From Prevotella sp. BV3P1 (GTDB taxonomy: Bacteria; Bacteroidota; Bacteroidia; Bacteroidales; Bacteroidaceae), in contig NZ_AWXC01000004.1 in NCBI RefSeq assembly GCF_000479005.1, positions 91,593 to 155,592 of the forward strand: 64,000 nucleotides of DNA, read 5' to 3'. The notes below the pieces were generated by a model, which was given only the letters and a program-made list of their open reading frames with translations, had not been told where the DNA came from and ran no database searches. Position 1 is the first letter of the stretch. Each line of letters begins with the position of its first letter. Positions 6,632 through 15,701 of this stretch are shown piece after piece. The position numbers and the translations under genes are program-made.

Positions 6632-8137
6632 ATGGCCACTACCAAAAACAAGCGTCCGGCACCGATAGATAACTCTTATGCACATGTTCAGCCACAAGCA
6701 ACTGATGTAGAACGAGTTGTTCTGGGGGCACTGATGATAGACAAAGACGCTTTTTCCATCATTTCCGAGATTCTTCGTCCTGAGTCATTCTACGAGCCAA
6801 GGCACCAGAAGATTTTCCATGCCATCCAGTCGTTGACGATGGAGGAGAAACCGGTTGACATCATCACCGTGACCGATCAGCTGAAAAGAGAGGGAACTTT
6901 GGAGGAGATAGGTGGTGCTGCCTATGTGGTGGAGCTTAGTGCACAGGTCGCGTCATCAGCCAACATTGAGTATCATGCCAAAATACTTTCGCAGAAATCG
7001 CTGGCTCGTCAGTTGATTTCTTATGCCAGTGTTATCGAAACCAAGGCGTTTGATGAGTCACAGGATATAGATGAATTGATGCAAGAAGCCGAAAGTGACC
7101 TCTTCACGTTGTCGCAAACCAACATGAAGAAGGACTATACGCAAATTGATCCTGTGATAGCTCAAGCAACGGAAATACTGCAAAAGGCATCTGCTAACAC
7201 AGGTGATTTAACGGGAATACCTTCTGGATATACCAAATTGGATGGCATTACAAGTGGCTGGCAAAAGTCTGACTTGGTGATTATTGCGGGTCGTCCGGCC
7301 ATGGGAAAAACGTCGTTTGCACTCTCTATTGCTAAGAATATCGCTGTAGATCATCAAGTTCCTATTGCATTCTTCTCATTGGAGATGAACAATGTACAAT
7401 TGGTAAACCGCTTGATATCCAATACTTGTGAGATTGCGGGTAACAAGATTCTGAGTGGACAATTGACTGCTGATGAATGGAAACGTTTTGATACGAAAGT
7501 GAGAAACCTAATGGGTACACCTATTTATATAGATGACACGCCAGGACTGAGTATCTTTGAACTTAGAACCAAGGCACGTAGACTGGTAAGAGAGAAAGGC
7601 GTGCAGATTATCATGATAGACTACTTACAGCTGATGAATGCCAATGGCATGCGGTTTGGCAACCGTCAGGAGGAGGTTTCTACCATCTCCCGCTCGCTGA
7701 AAGGACTGGCCAAAGAGCTGGATATTCCAGTGCTGGCTTTGTCACAGTTGAGCCGTAACGTGGAGAATCGTGACGGGTTGGAGGGAAAACGACCACAGTT
7801 GAGTGACCTTCGTGAGTCGGGTGCTATCGAACAGGATGCCGACTTGGTGCTGTTTGTGCACAGACCGGAGTATTATCGGTTGTATGAAGACAACAATGGG
7901 GTGGACTTACGAGGTAAAGCTCAAATCATCATAGCCAAGCATCGTAAAGGTGCAACGGGCGATGTGCTGCTAAATTTTCGTGGCGAGTATACGCGTTTCG
8001 AGAACTTGGACGAAGGTTATTCGATGCCAATTCCAGAAGGTGGGGAGTTTATGGAGTCGCGTCTTAATGGAGGTTTCCCACCCCCAGAGTCCACACCTTT
8101 AGGAGATTTGCCTCCAGCAGAATCTGTTCCGTTTTGA
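6632..8137 (+). CDS. dnaB: Replicative DNA helicase
   Basis: A 501-residue hexameric 5'-3' helicase that unwinds DNA at the replication fork and recruits primase. The N-terminal domain (residues 20-125, VLGALMIDKDAFSII) is followed by the RecA-like domain with Walker A AGRPAMGKTSFA near residue 219-230, FFSLEM, Walker B-type IIMIDYLQLM, DIPVLALSQLSRNVE and SDLRESGAIEQDADLVLFV, and the end of the core at KHRKGATGDVLLNFRGEYTRF. Length is normal and no intein interrupts the P-loop. The ATG at 6632 gives the usual short basic N-terminus. A 67-nt gap precedes the TPR gene on the same strand. Confidence 0.97.
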   Translation: MATTKNKRPAPIDNSYAHVQPQATDVERVVLGALMIDKDAFSIISEILRPESFYEPRHQKIFHAIQSLTMEEKPVDIITVTDQLKREGTLEEIGGAAYVVELSAQVASSANIEYHAKILSQKSLARQLISYASVIETKAFDESQDIDELMQEAESDLFTLSQTNMKKDYTQIDPVIAQATEILQKASANTGDLTGIPSGYTKLDGITSGWQKSDLVIIAGRPAMGKTSFALSIAKNIAVDHQVPIAFFSLEMNNVQLVNRLISNTCEIAGNKILSGQLTADEWKRFDTKVRNLMGTPIYIDDTPGLSIFELRTKARRLVREKGVQIIMIDYLQLMNANGMRFGNRQEEVSTISRSLKGLAKELDIPVLALSQLSRNVENRDGLEGKRPQLSDLRESGAIEQDADLVLFVHRPEYYRLYEDNNGVDLRGKAQIIIAKHRKGATGDVLLNFRGEYTRFENLDEGYSMPIPEGGEFMESRLNGGFPPPESTPLGDLPPAESVPF

Positions 8138-8204
8138 TGAATGGGCACTTTTCTCAATGAATACGATAGAGATTTTGGTATAAAATAGTGAAAAAGCGAC
8201 TGTT

Positions 8205-8945
8205 ATGAGGGATTTTATCAGCATGTTGAGATGTACTTTAGATGCTTTTTCTTTCAGGGAAAAGGCGTGCATCTTGTCTGTTTCAGTGCTTTCTTTCTTG
8301 TCTCTTTTGCCTTTAAACTGCTTTGCACAACAGCGTGAAGCGTTGCGTGATAGTTTGAAGAAGGCCACCGAAGCCTTGGAATATCATCCTGACAGTGTGG
8401 ACTTGCGGTTGAAAAAAGCTGCGTGGAATTTACAATTAGAGCAGTGGCAGTATGCTAAAGACGAGTATGATAGGGTGCTAAGTAAGGATCAGCACAACAT
8501 CGCTGCCTTGTATTATCGGGCTTTCGCCAATCAAAAATTGAGGAGATATAATTTTGCCCGACTTGATTATGAGCATCTGTTGCAAAGAGTTCCCGGACAT
8601 TTTTCTGCGCTCTTAGGTCTGGCTTTGCTCAATCAGAAGGACAAACACCATACGGAAGCACTTAATCAGATTAACCTGTTGGTGAGTCAGCATGTCGACA
8701 GTGCGGTGGCTTATGCCGCTCGTGCGGGAATTGAAGTAGAGCAGGGGATGCTTGAGTTGGGCGAATACGATTATTCAGAGGCCATCAAACGAGATCAGAA
8801 TAATACCGATTATCTGCTGAACAGAGCCGAACTGCGCATCCAATTGGGCAAGACTGAAAAGGCAAGAGAAGACCTTGACCGCCTTGTGTCATTAGGTGTT
8901 CCGCGCCCAGCTCTCAGGAATTGGTATAGAAGACTGAAACAATGA
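8205..8945 (+). CDS. Exported TPR-repeat protein
   Basis: A 246-residue protein with a signal-type hydrophobic segment near residues 23-42 (ILSVSVLSFLSLLPLNCFA, then QQ), so probably periplasmic. The rest is helical tetratricopeptide-like repeats (DSVDLRLKKAAWNLQLEQW, NIAALYYRAFANQKLRRYNF, DYLLNRAELRIQLGKTEKAR), four to five units. TPR proteins are scaffolds; no partner can be named. It follows dnaB in the same direction, possibly cotranscribed, and ends convergently with the deoxynucleoside kinase genes. Not recognised as a named gene. Confidence 0.8.
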   Translation: MRDFISMLRCTLDAFSFREKACILSVSVLSFLSLLPLNCFAQQREALRDSLKKATEALEYHPDSVDLRLKKAAWNLQLEQWQYAKDEYDRVLSKDQHNIAALYYRAFANQKLRRYNFARLDYEHLLQRVPGHFSALLGLALLNQKDKHHTEALNQINLLVSQHVDSAVAYAARAGIEVEQGMLELGEYDYSEAIKRDQNNTDYLLNRAELRIQLGKTEKAREDLDRLVSLGVPRPALRNWYRRLKQ

Positions 8946-9016
8946 TTTTGAAAACACCACGCCCTAACAATCGTATACCCTTGTTCTGTATCATTTAAGG
9001 CATGGCCGTGTCGGTG

Positions 9017-9643
9017 CTATTTCACGTCAAGCGGGAACAAACCATACAGTCGGTCGTCAATCATATCTGTTATCTCCTTGAAATCTTGTGGGTTTTCTTT
9101 GAAATGAAGACGGTCGCCATCAACAATCATGAGGTTCCCTTTGTACGTGCTAATCCAGTTTTCGTAGAGTGTGTTGAGCCCCTGTAAGTAGTCTATTCGG
9201 ATGGATTTCTCAAATTCGCGCCCACGTTTTTGGATATGAGAAACCAGGTTTGGAATCCCTGAACGAATGTAAATCAAGAGATCTGGCAACTTCACGAGCG
9301 ACATCATGAGGTTGAAAAGGTCTGTATAGTTGTCAAAGTCGCGGTCGCTCATCATACCCATGCTGTGCAAGTTGGGTGCGAAGATGCAGGCATCTTCAAA
9401 GATGGTGCGGTCTTGAATGATGGTGTCGTTACTCTTGCTGATGGCAACAACGTCTCTAAACCGCTTGTTGAGAAAGTAGATTTGCAAGTTGAACGACCAT
9501 CGTGTCATGTCGTCATAGAAATCATCCAGATACGGATTGTTGTCTACTGGTTCAAATTGTGGTATCCAATTATATCGTTTGGCAAGCATGGTAGTGAGGG
9601 TTGTCTTGCCGCTTCCTATGTTTCCAGCTATGGCTATGTGCAT
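9017..9643 (-). CDS. Deoxynucleoside kinase (paralogue 1)
   Basis: A 208-residue dNK/dGK-type kinase that phosphorylates deoxynucleosides for the salvage pathway. It has an N-terminal P-loop (MHIAIAGNIGSGKTTLTTML, residues 1-20), the substrate-side motif DRTIFEDA (family DRxxxED/Y) and the lid arginines in HIQKRGREFEKSI. Length is normal. It lies 66 nt downstream of a second, closely similar kinase on the same strand (9710-10423). Pairs of such kinases in other bacteria form dAdo/dGuo heterodimers, so division of substrate or heterodimer formation is plausible; which base each prefers cannot be read here. Confidence 0.9.
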   Translation of the reverse strand: MHIAIAGNIGSGKTTLTTMLAKRYNWIPQFEPVDNNPYLDDFYDDMTRWSFNLQIYFLNKRFRDVVAISKSNDTIIQDRTIFEDACIFAPNLHSMGMMSDRDFDNYTDLFNLMMSLVKLPDLLIYIRSGIPNLVSHIQKRGREFEKSIRIDYLQGLNTLYENWISTYKGNLMIVDGDRLHFKENPQDFKEITDMIDDRLYGLFPLDVK

Positions 9644-9709
9644 GATGAATGTGTTTTTGTTGTGTGAATAGAGTGATTGTTGATATGTTGAAAAGACGTT
9701 GCGTTGTCG

Positions 9710-10423
9710 TTACAGATTGCCAAAGAGGCCGAACAGTTGCGCGTCTATCTTGTCGATGATTTCTGAAAAGTCTTTCGGATTGTGCTCAAAGTCAAGAGCA
9801 TCCGCCTCAATGATGAGCTTTTTTCCTTGGTATTTATTGAGGATAAAATCTTCGTAACGTTCGTTCAGGTTGGTGAGATACTCCAGTGGGATGACCTGTT
9901 CGTAGTCTCTTCCGCGCTTTTGGATGTGCCCAACCAGGTTGGGAACTGACGAACGGAGGTAAATCATGAGGTCAGGAAGCTTGACAGCCATCATCATAGC
10001 CTCGAATAGTTCCATGTAAGTATTGAAATCTCTGTCAGACAAATGACCCATATCTCGGTTGTTGGCGGCAAAAACATATACCCCTTCGTATATCGAACGG
10101 TCTTGTACGATGGTTTCTTTTGATTGAGCTATATCTAGTAAGTCGTGAAATCGTTGTTTCAAGAAGTAGACCTCAAGGTTGAAAGCCCATCGTTCAATGG
10201 ATCGATAGTAATCGTCCAAATATGGATTGATGTCCACCGATTCCAATTTAGGTGTCCAACCATAATGTTTAACCAACATGTTTGTGAGGGTTGTCTTGCC
10301 GCTTCCGATGTTTCCTGCGATGACTATGTGCACGGTTTTTGTCTTACTAAGAGTTGATGACCAAGCAGAATGAGCCGTGCGTATTCTTTCTATTAGATTC
10401 AAATATGCAAAGCCGTTCTGCAT
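9710..10423 (-). CDS. Deoxynucleoside kinase (paralogue 2), start uncertain
   Basis: Same family as its downstream neighbour: P-loop HIVIAGNIGSGKTTLTNML, DRSIYEGVYVF, HIQKRGRDYEQVI. From ATG 10423 the protein has 237 residues with 30 extra before VHIVIAGN; the paralogue starts directly at that point, so GTG 10333 (207 residues) is a strong alternative. A consensus promoter (10432-10462) predicts transcription start at about 10426, which would leave the ATG practically leaderless but give the GTG a 90-nt leader. I list the longer frame; GTG 10333 may well be the true start. Confidence 0.85.
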   Translation of the reverse strand: MQNGFAYLNLIERIRTAHSAWSSTLSKTKTVHIVIAGNIGSGKTTLTNMLVKHYGWTPKLESVDINPYLDDYYRSIERWAFNLEVYFLKQRFHDLLDIAQSKETIVQDRSIYEGVYVFAANNRDMGHLSDRDFNTYMELFEAMMMAVKLPDLMIYLRSSVPNLVGHIQKRGRDYEQVIPLEYLTNLNERYEDFILNKYQGKKLIIEADALDFEHNPKDFSEIIDKIDAQLFGLFGNL

Positions 10424-10431
10424 TTTGCCTG

Positions 10432-10462
10432 CAAAGTTAGCCCAAACAGTGCATACTTCAAA
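10432..10462 (-). promoter_or_regulatory. Promoter TTTG-N19-TAACTTTG of the kinase pair
   Basis: Minus strand: TTTG (10459-10462), 19 nt, TAACTTTG (10432-10439). Predicted start near 10426. Confidence 0.75.
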
Positions 10463-10650
10463 ATATATTAGTTGGTTTTTCTTGGCCTTCGTTCATCTTG
10501 ACTTTCTTTTTTAGGAAGAAGTCGTCAGCTGTTCGTATGCGATGTTTTTCTCCTTCCGTTTAATGTGTTATAATGTTTGACGAAAGGTTATTTAAATCTA
10601 ATTACCCGCATTTGTTATTACATTCGCGCATGCAATTGAAATGAAAATCC

Positions 10651-10658
10651 TATATTTG
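10651..10658 (+). promoter_or_regulatory. -7 box (TATATTTG) of the SIMPL gene
   Basis: TATATTTG predicts a start near 10665, about 29 nt before the ATG at 10694, which argues against in-frame starts at 10658 and 10670. Confidence 0.5.
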
Positions 10659-10693
10659 TGTCATACAGAATGATTCATCAAAAACATAAAAAT

Positions 10694-11395
10694 ATGAAAG
10701 GACAAGTTTTATCTGCGGCACTCATCGCCTTCAGTATTGTCGTATTAGGATTTGCGATTAAGGGCGGTATCGATAACTTTGTGAACAAAGACCACAAGGT
10801 AACGGTAAAGGGATTGTCGGAAAAAGAGGTTGAGGCGGACAAAGTGACATGGCCCATCTTATCAAAAGAAATCGGAAACGACCTGCCACAGCTGTATAAG
10901 AACATAGCCAACACACAGGCAACCATCAAAAATTTCTTGCTGAGCAATGGTATTTCTGAAAGTGAAATCAGCGTTAACGCACCTTCCGTGATTGACATGA
11001 ATGCCAACCAATATTCCAATAATGAGTCGCGTTATCGCTACAACATCACCTCATCGATAACCGTAACCTCGAAGAAAGTGAAGTTGGTGAGAAGCATTAT
11101 CGCCAAGCAAGGCAGTTTGCTGAAGGAAGGAGTGGCCATTGTTGATGGTGGATACGAGAATCCTGTGAAATACGAGTATGTGTCTTTCGCAGCCATGAAG
11201 CCGAAGATGATGAAGGAAGCCATTGATAATGCTGAGAAAACCGCTAAGCAGTTTGCCGAAAACAGTCGCAGCAAATTGAATAAGATTATTAGTGCTGATC
11301 AAGGACAGTTCTCCATTGAAAACCGTGACTCCAACACTCCTTACATCAAAAAAGTAAGAGTGGTGACCACCATTACCTATTCTTTGAAAGATTAA
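10694..11395 (+). CDS. SIMPL domain (DUF541) membrane-anchored protein
   Basis: A 233-residue protein with one N-terminal hydrophobic helix (MKGQVLSAALIAFSIVVLGF) and a SIMPL/DUF541 domain (HKVTVKGLSEKEVEADKVTW, IKNFLLSNGISESEI, KYEYVSFAAMKPKMMKEAI, KVRVVTTITYSLKD). It is thus periplasmic and tethered to the inner membrane. Family members (YggE, BP26) have been tied to stress and oxidative damage, but the biochemical role is not established. Start ATG 10694 was chosen because the -7 box at 10651-10658 overlaps the earlier in-frame codons. Confidence 0.85.
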   Translation: MKGQVLSAALIAFSIVVLGFAIKGGIDNFVNKDHKVTVKGLSEKEVEADKVTWPILSKEIGNDLPQLYKNIANTQATIKNFLLSNGISESEISVNAPSVIDMNANQYSNNESRYRYNITSSITVTSKKVKLVRSIIAKQGSLLKEGVAIVDGGYENPVKYEYVSFAAMKPKMMKEAIDNAEKTAKQFAENSRSKLNKIISADQGQFSIENRDSNTPYIKKVRVVTTITYSLKD

Positions 11396-11470
11396 CCGCC
11401 GTTGAACGTCACATTAGATGATTGATGGTGTGAGCAACTTTTGCTGGCTTTGTGGGTGAAAGGATAAACA

Positions 11471-11505
11471 AACAACGGATGGTTCATTGTGAAACATCCG
11501 TTGTT
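11471..11505. terminator. Stem-loop between convergent SIMPL and mscL genes
   Basis: Perfect 11-bp inverted repeat AACAACGGATG (11471-11481) with 11495-11505, 13-nt loop. It lies between two converging genes; no clean T-tract on either side, so termination is likely but not certain. Confidence 0.5.
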
Positions 11506-11575
11506 GTCTTCAGGTAGGTGTATAAAGATAATTGACCTACCCACTTGATTCTTGTGTGTAAACGAAGAATGTCGC

Positions 11576-11995
11576 TTATTTGTTCTTCAGCAAGTCACGA
11601 ATCTCGGTCAAGAGTTTCTCTTCTGTTGTTGGCTCAGGTTTTACTGATGCAGGTTCTTCTTCATTTTTCTTGGTAATCTTCATGACAGCTTTGACGAGCA
11701 AGAATACACAGAAGGCGATAATCAAGAAATCTACAGTTTGCTGAATAAAGTTGCCATAGTTCAACGTTACGGCTTCCATGGTCTTACCATCTTCTGAGAG
11801 TTTCTCACCCAGTTTGATACTCAAGTCTTTAAAGTTGACACCGCCAAGCAGAAAACCAATAGGAGGCATGATGATATCGTTCACGAGGGATGTAACAATT
11901 TTGCCAAAAGCACCTCCAACGATTACACCGACAGCCATGTCAACTACATTGCCACGCATGGCAAATGCTTTGAACTCATTTAAAAACTTCTTCAT
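11576..11995 (-). CDS. mscL: Large-conductance mechanosensitive channel
   Basis: A 139-residue inner-membrane channel that opens under hypo-osmotic stress. The N-terminus [20 protein letters not shown] and first membrane helix [20 protein letters not shown] carry the gate-forming glycines typical of MscL. The loop [13 protein letters not shown], second helix [18 protein letters not shown] and charged C-terminal tail ending [12 protein letters not shown] complete the normal length. Single gene, convergent with the SIMPL gene; start ATG 11995. A weak -7-like element (TAACTTTA, near 12074-12081) lies upstream. Confidence 0.96.
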   Translation of the reverse strand: MKKFLNEFKAFAMRGNVVDMAVGVIVGGAFGKIVTSLVNDIIMPPIGFLLGGVNFKDLSIKLGEKLSEDGKTMEAVTLNYGNFIQQTVDFLIIAFCVFLLVKAVMKITKKNEEEPASVKPEPTTEEKLLTEIRDLLKNK

Positions 11996-12147
11996 AATAA
12001 TCTTTTGTTATTGTAATGATTGATATTTTGTCATGTAGACTTGTCATTGTTCTTTTACAATAATCATATTTTGTAAAGTTATCGAATAACAAGGCTTTTT
12101 TATATTATTTAATACATGAATCACATGCAAATATAGAAAATAAATTG

Positions 12148-12155
12148 TAACTTTG
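12148..12155 (+). promoter_or_regulatory. -7 box (TAACTTTG) of gapA with long 5' leader
   Basis: TAACTTTG predicts a start near 12162, leaving a leader of about 130 nt before ATG 12295. The A/T-rich leader has no recognised riboswitch. No TTTG at 19 nt spacing. Confidence 0.5.
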
Positions 12156-12282
12156 CATACAAATAAAGGATAATTGTTACTTGATGTTCGTTTTTTTTCG
12201 TTGTTTCATGACACGATGAGAGATTCTGTCATCAGGAAGGCAATCAATTCTATGACTTATAATTTAACCCTTTAATAAATAA

Positions 12283-13314
<1,032 letters not shown>

Positions 13315-13341
13315 TCAAAATTAGTCGTTTAACGATAAATA

Positions 13342-13374
13342 AGCCGTTCGAGATAGCTCGAACGGCTTTTTTTT
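13342..13374 (+). terminator. Intrinsic terminator of gapA
   Basis: Perfect 11-bp stem AGCCGTTCGAG / CTCGAACGGCT (13342-13352, 13357-13367), 4-nt loop, then seven T. It starts 27 nt after the gapA stop. Confidence 0.93.
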
Positions 13375-13376
13375 AG

Positions 13377-13384
13377 TATATTTG
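13377..13384 (+). promoter_or_regulatory. -7 box (TATATTTG) of miaA, abutting the gapA terminator
   Basis: TATATTTG begins 3 nt after the T-tract. Predicted start near 13391, so the miaA message would have almost no leader. Confidence 0.5.
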
Positions 13385-13388
13385 TCGC

Positions 13389-14309
13389 GTGAAGATGTTA
13401 ACAATCTTAGGTCCAACGGCCAGTGGGAAAACGGCATTTGCAGCCCATCTTGCAGCCGATATCGGTGCTGAAATCATTAGTGCCGACAGCCGTCAGGTGT
13501 ATCGAGGGATGGATATCGGTACTGGCAAAGACCTCTCTGACTATGTCGTTCACAAGCAAATTCCCTATCATTTGATTGACATTGTAGATGCTGGAGAGAA
13601 GTACAATCTGTTCCGGTATCAGCAAGATTTTCATGCAGCATACGAGGATATTATTTCCAGAGGCATCATTCCCATCCTCTGTGGCGGTACCGGTCTGTAC
13701 ATAGAAGCCGTGTTGAAAGGTTATGCGCTGTCGCCCGTTCCTCAGAATGAGCAGTTGAGACAGCAGCTAAGCGACAAGTCGTTGGCCGAGTTGACGGATA
13801 TATTGATTGATTTGAAGCATAAAAACCATTCGGTGATGCACAATCAATCTGACGTGGATACAGCGCAGCGCGCCATCAGGGCCATTGAGATTGAAAGCCA
13901 TCTTTTGCAGCATCCCATGCCCGATCGCGCACTGCCACCCATTGACACATGCATTATTGGAATGCGCATTGACAGGGAAGAACGACGAAAAAAGATTACC
14001 GACCGACTGAAGCATCGATTGGAAAACGGCATGATCGAGGAGATTAAAGGACTGTTGGCAGCAGGTATACCGCCTGAAAACCTGATCTATTATGGTCTGG
14101 AATATAAGTATGTGACTGAGTATGTCATTGGAAAAACTACTTACGACGAGATGTTTAAGCAACTCGAAATCGCCATCCATCAGTTTGCTAAGCGGCAAAT
14201 GACTTGGTTTAGGGGGATGGAACGGCGGGGCTTCGTCATCCATTGGATTGACGCGATGCTGCCCATGGAAGAAAAAATAACAAGAACGAAAGAGATATAT
14301 GGCTATTGA
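13389..14309 (+). CDS. miaA: tRNA dimethylallyltransferase
   Basis: A 306-residue enzyme that adds a dimethylallyl group to N6 of A37 in tRNAs reading UNN codons. P-loop ILGPTASGKTAFAAHLA at residues 6-22, SADSRQVYRGMDIGTGK (DSRQ/YR substrate motif), VGGT-like LCGGTGLYIEAVLKGY and the C-terminal FAKRQMTWFRGM tRNA-binding segment are all present. GTG 13389 and ATG 13395 are both possible starts, two codons apart; the -7 box predicts transcription beginning almost at the start codon. The 3' end overlaps the following lipid-kinase-like gene by 11 nt. Confidence 0.93.
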   Translation: MKMLTILGPTASGKTAFAAHLAADIGAEIISADSRQVYRGMDIGTGKDLSDYVVHKQIPYHLIDIVDAGEKYNLFRYQQDFHAAYEDIISRGIIPILCGGTGLYIEAVLKGYALSPVPQNEQLRQQLSDKSLAELTDILIDLKHKNHSVMHNQSDVDTAQRAIRAIEIESHLLQHPMPDRALPPIDTCIIGMRIDREERRKKITDRLKHRLENGMIEEIKGLLAAGIPPENLIYYGLEYKYVTEYVIGKTTYDEMFKQLEIAIHQFAKRQMTWFRGMERRGFVIHWIDAMLPMEEKITRTKEIYGY

Positions 14310-15234
14310 CAACAAACGGTGGGGAATTGTTTACTGCCCCAAGAGCAACGCTTTAAGACCCCAAAAATATTGGGAGCGCATCGAGAGAAGCCTGCAAGCC
14401 AATGAGGTGGAGTACGACTATGTGCAAAGCGAGAATTCCGCAAGCGTGGGTCGCTTGGTCAAGATGTTCATCAATACAGGCTATAAGACGATTGTCATCG
14501 TAGGTGGCGACTCGGCTCTCAATGACACCATCAACTGTATGATGCAGGCTGATTCGGAACTGCGTGGACAGATTTCCTTGGGACTCATTCCCAATGGACT
14601 GATGAACGACTTTGCCCATTTCTGGAATATGCGGGAAGGTGAGGAGGAGCGAATCATCAAAGCGCTGAAAAAACACCGTGTCAAGAAACTGGATTTGGGT
14701 TGCATGCGGTATACTAATAAAAACGGTGAGGCGTGCAGGCGCTATTTCTTGAATTGTGTGAACATAGGCTTCATCGCAGCCATCATGAACCTGCGCCGCA
14801 AAACACGCCGCTTATTTGGGTCCCGAACCCTGTCGTTCTTTTTTTCTTTCGCCTTGTTAATCTTCCAACGACTGGATTATAAAATGCATCTCAAGATTAA
14901 TACTGATATCATTAAGCGTAAGGTAATGACGGTGTGCGTGGGCAATTCGCTGGGGTATGGCCAAACGCCAAATGCCGTTCCCTACAACGGTCAGTTGGAT
15001 GTTTCTTTGGTCTACCATCCCGAAATGACCCAGCTTTTCGAAGGTATCTACTTGTTCTTGCGGGGTAAGTTCCTCAATCACAAGAGCGTACACCCTTATC
15101 GTACTAAAAAAGTGGAAGTGTTTGCGGCAGAACATGCCATGGTGGGTATTGATGGCCGACTGATGAAGACGCCAGTTGGAAAATTCACATTGTCGATAGA
15201 ACCAGAAGTCATCAATTTCTTGTTGCCCGACTAA
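14299..15234 (+). CDS. Diacylglycerol kinase-like (YegS/DagK fold) protein with altered signatures
   Basis: A 311-residue member of the DAGK catalytic-domain family, which normally phosphorylates diacylglycerol or related lipids with ATP. The N-terminal half reads WGIVYCPKSNALRPQKYW and TIVIVGGDSALNDTI; the family GGDGTxNE loop is here GGDSALND (residues 69-76). The second signature, usually PxGTxNDFA, is PNGLMNDFAHFW. The C-terminal beta-sandwich is recognisable (VCVGNSLGYGQTPNAVPYNG, LDVSLVY, FTLSIEPEVINF). Both changes touch nucleotide-binding glycine/threonine positions, so activity may differ. The ATG overlaps the end of miaA by 11 nt, implying translational coupling. Fold confident, substrate not. 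Confidence 0.82.
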   Translation: MAIDNKRWGIVYCPKSNALRPQKYWERIERSLQANEVEYDYVQSENSASVGRLVKMFINTGYKTIVIVGGDSALNDTINCMMQADSELRGQISLGLIPNGLMNDFAHFWNMREGEEERIIKALKKHRVKKLDLGCMRYTNKNGEACRRYFLNCVNIGFIAAIMNLRRKTRRLFGSRTLSFFFSFALLIFQRLDYKMHLKINTDIIKRKVMTVCVGNSLGYGQTPNAVPYNGQLDVSLVYHPEMTQLFEGIYLFLRGKFLNHKSVHPYRTKKVEVFAAEHAMVGIDGRLMKTPVGKFTLSIEPEVINFLLPD

Positions 15235-15279
15235 TCTTTTCCCTTCTTTTTGCTGTCGCGATTCAAGTCCTTTGCGTTT

Positions 15280-15367
15280 CAGTTCCAAACCCATTGAGTT
15301 TGGCCTCTAAACCCATTGAGTTTGGCCTCTAAACGCATTGACTTTAACCTCCAAACCCATTGAGTTT
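15280..15367. repeat. Four direct 22-bp repeats, CCAAACCCATTGAGTTT type
   Basis: Units at 15280-15301, 15302-15323, 15324-15345 and 15346-15367 share the core AAACCCATTGAGTTT with few changes; units 2 and 3 also share the leading GGCCTCT. No spacer separates them. The gene-free stretch 15235-15701 holds this array and the debranching-gene promoter; I see no gene or other RNA structure in 15368-15587. Confidence 0.9.
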
Positions 15368-15587
15368 TGTTTATCAGCGATCACAGGTCTGGTTTTCGGG
15401 CGTTATATACGTTTTCTTACATGTATCGGTATTGGCATTTTATTGGAAATGTTTAGTGCCAAATCATGCTTGTGACTGATGCTGGAACCACGTTGCCTAC
15501 TAACATCGACAGACAAGACAGAAAACCACATTTGTTGCTCATCCACAGCGAAATAAGATGGATTTTACAAATAAAGTTCGGTTTTAT

Positions 15588-15618
15588 TTTGCTTTCAATT
15601 GAAAAATGACTAACTTTG
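15588..15618 (+). promoter_or_regulatory. Promoter TTTG-N19-TAACTTTG of the glycogen operon
   Basis: TTTG (15588-15591), 19 nt, TAACTTTG (15611-15618). Predicted start near 15625, giving a leader of about 77 nt to ATG 15702 and ruling out the in-frame ATG at 15606. Confidence 0.78.
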
Positions 15619-15701
15619 AATCCGCCGTTAAGCACGCAGAAATGTTGTTTGCTGCGGCCATTAAATCTATTAACAGACCAATATTATACCTTAATAGGCC
15701 T

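Noticed and set aside
15280..15367. Possible CRISPR array
   Set aside because: Units are 22 bp and contiguous with no unique spacers, and no cas gene lies nearby.
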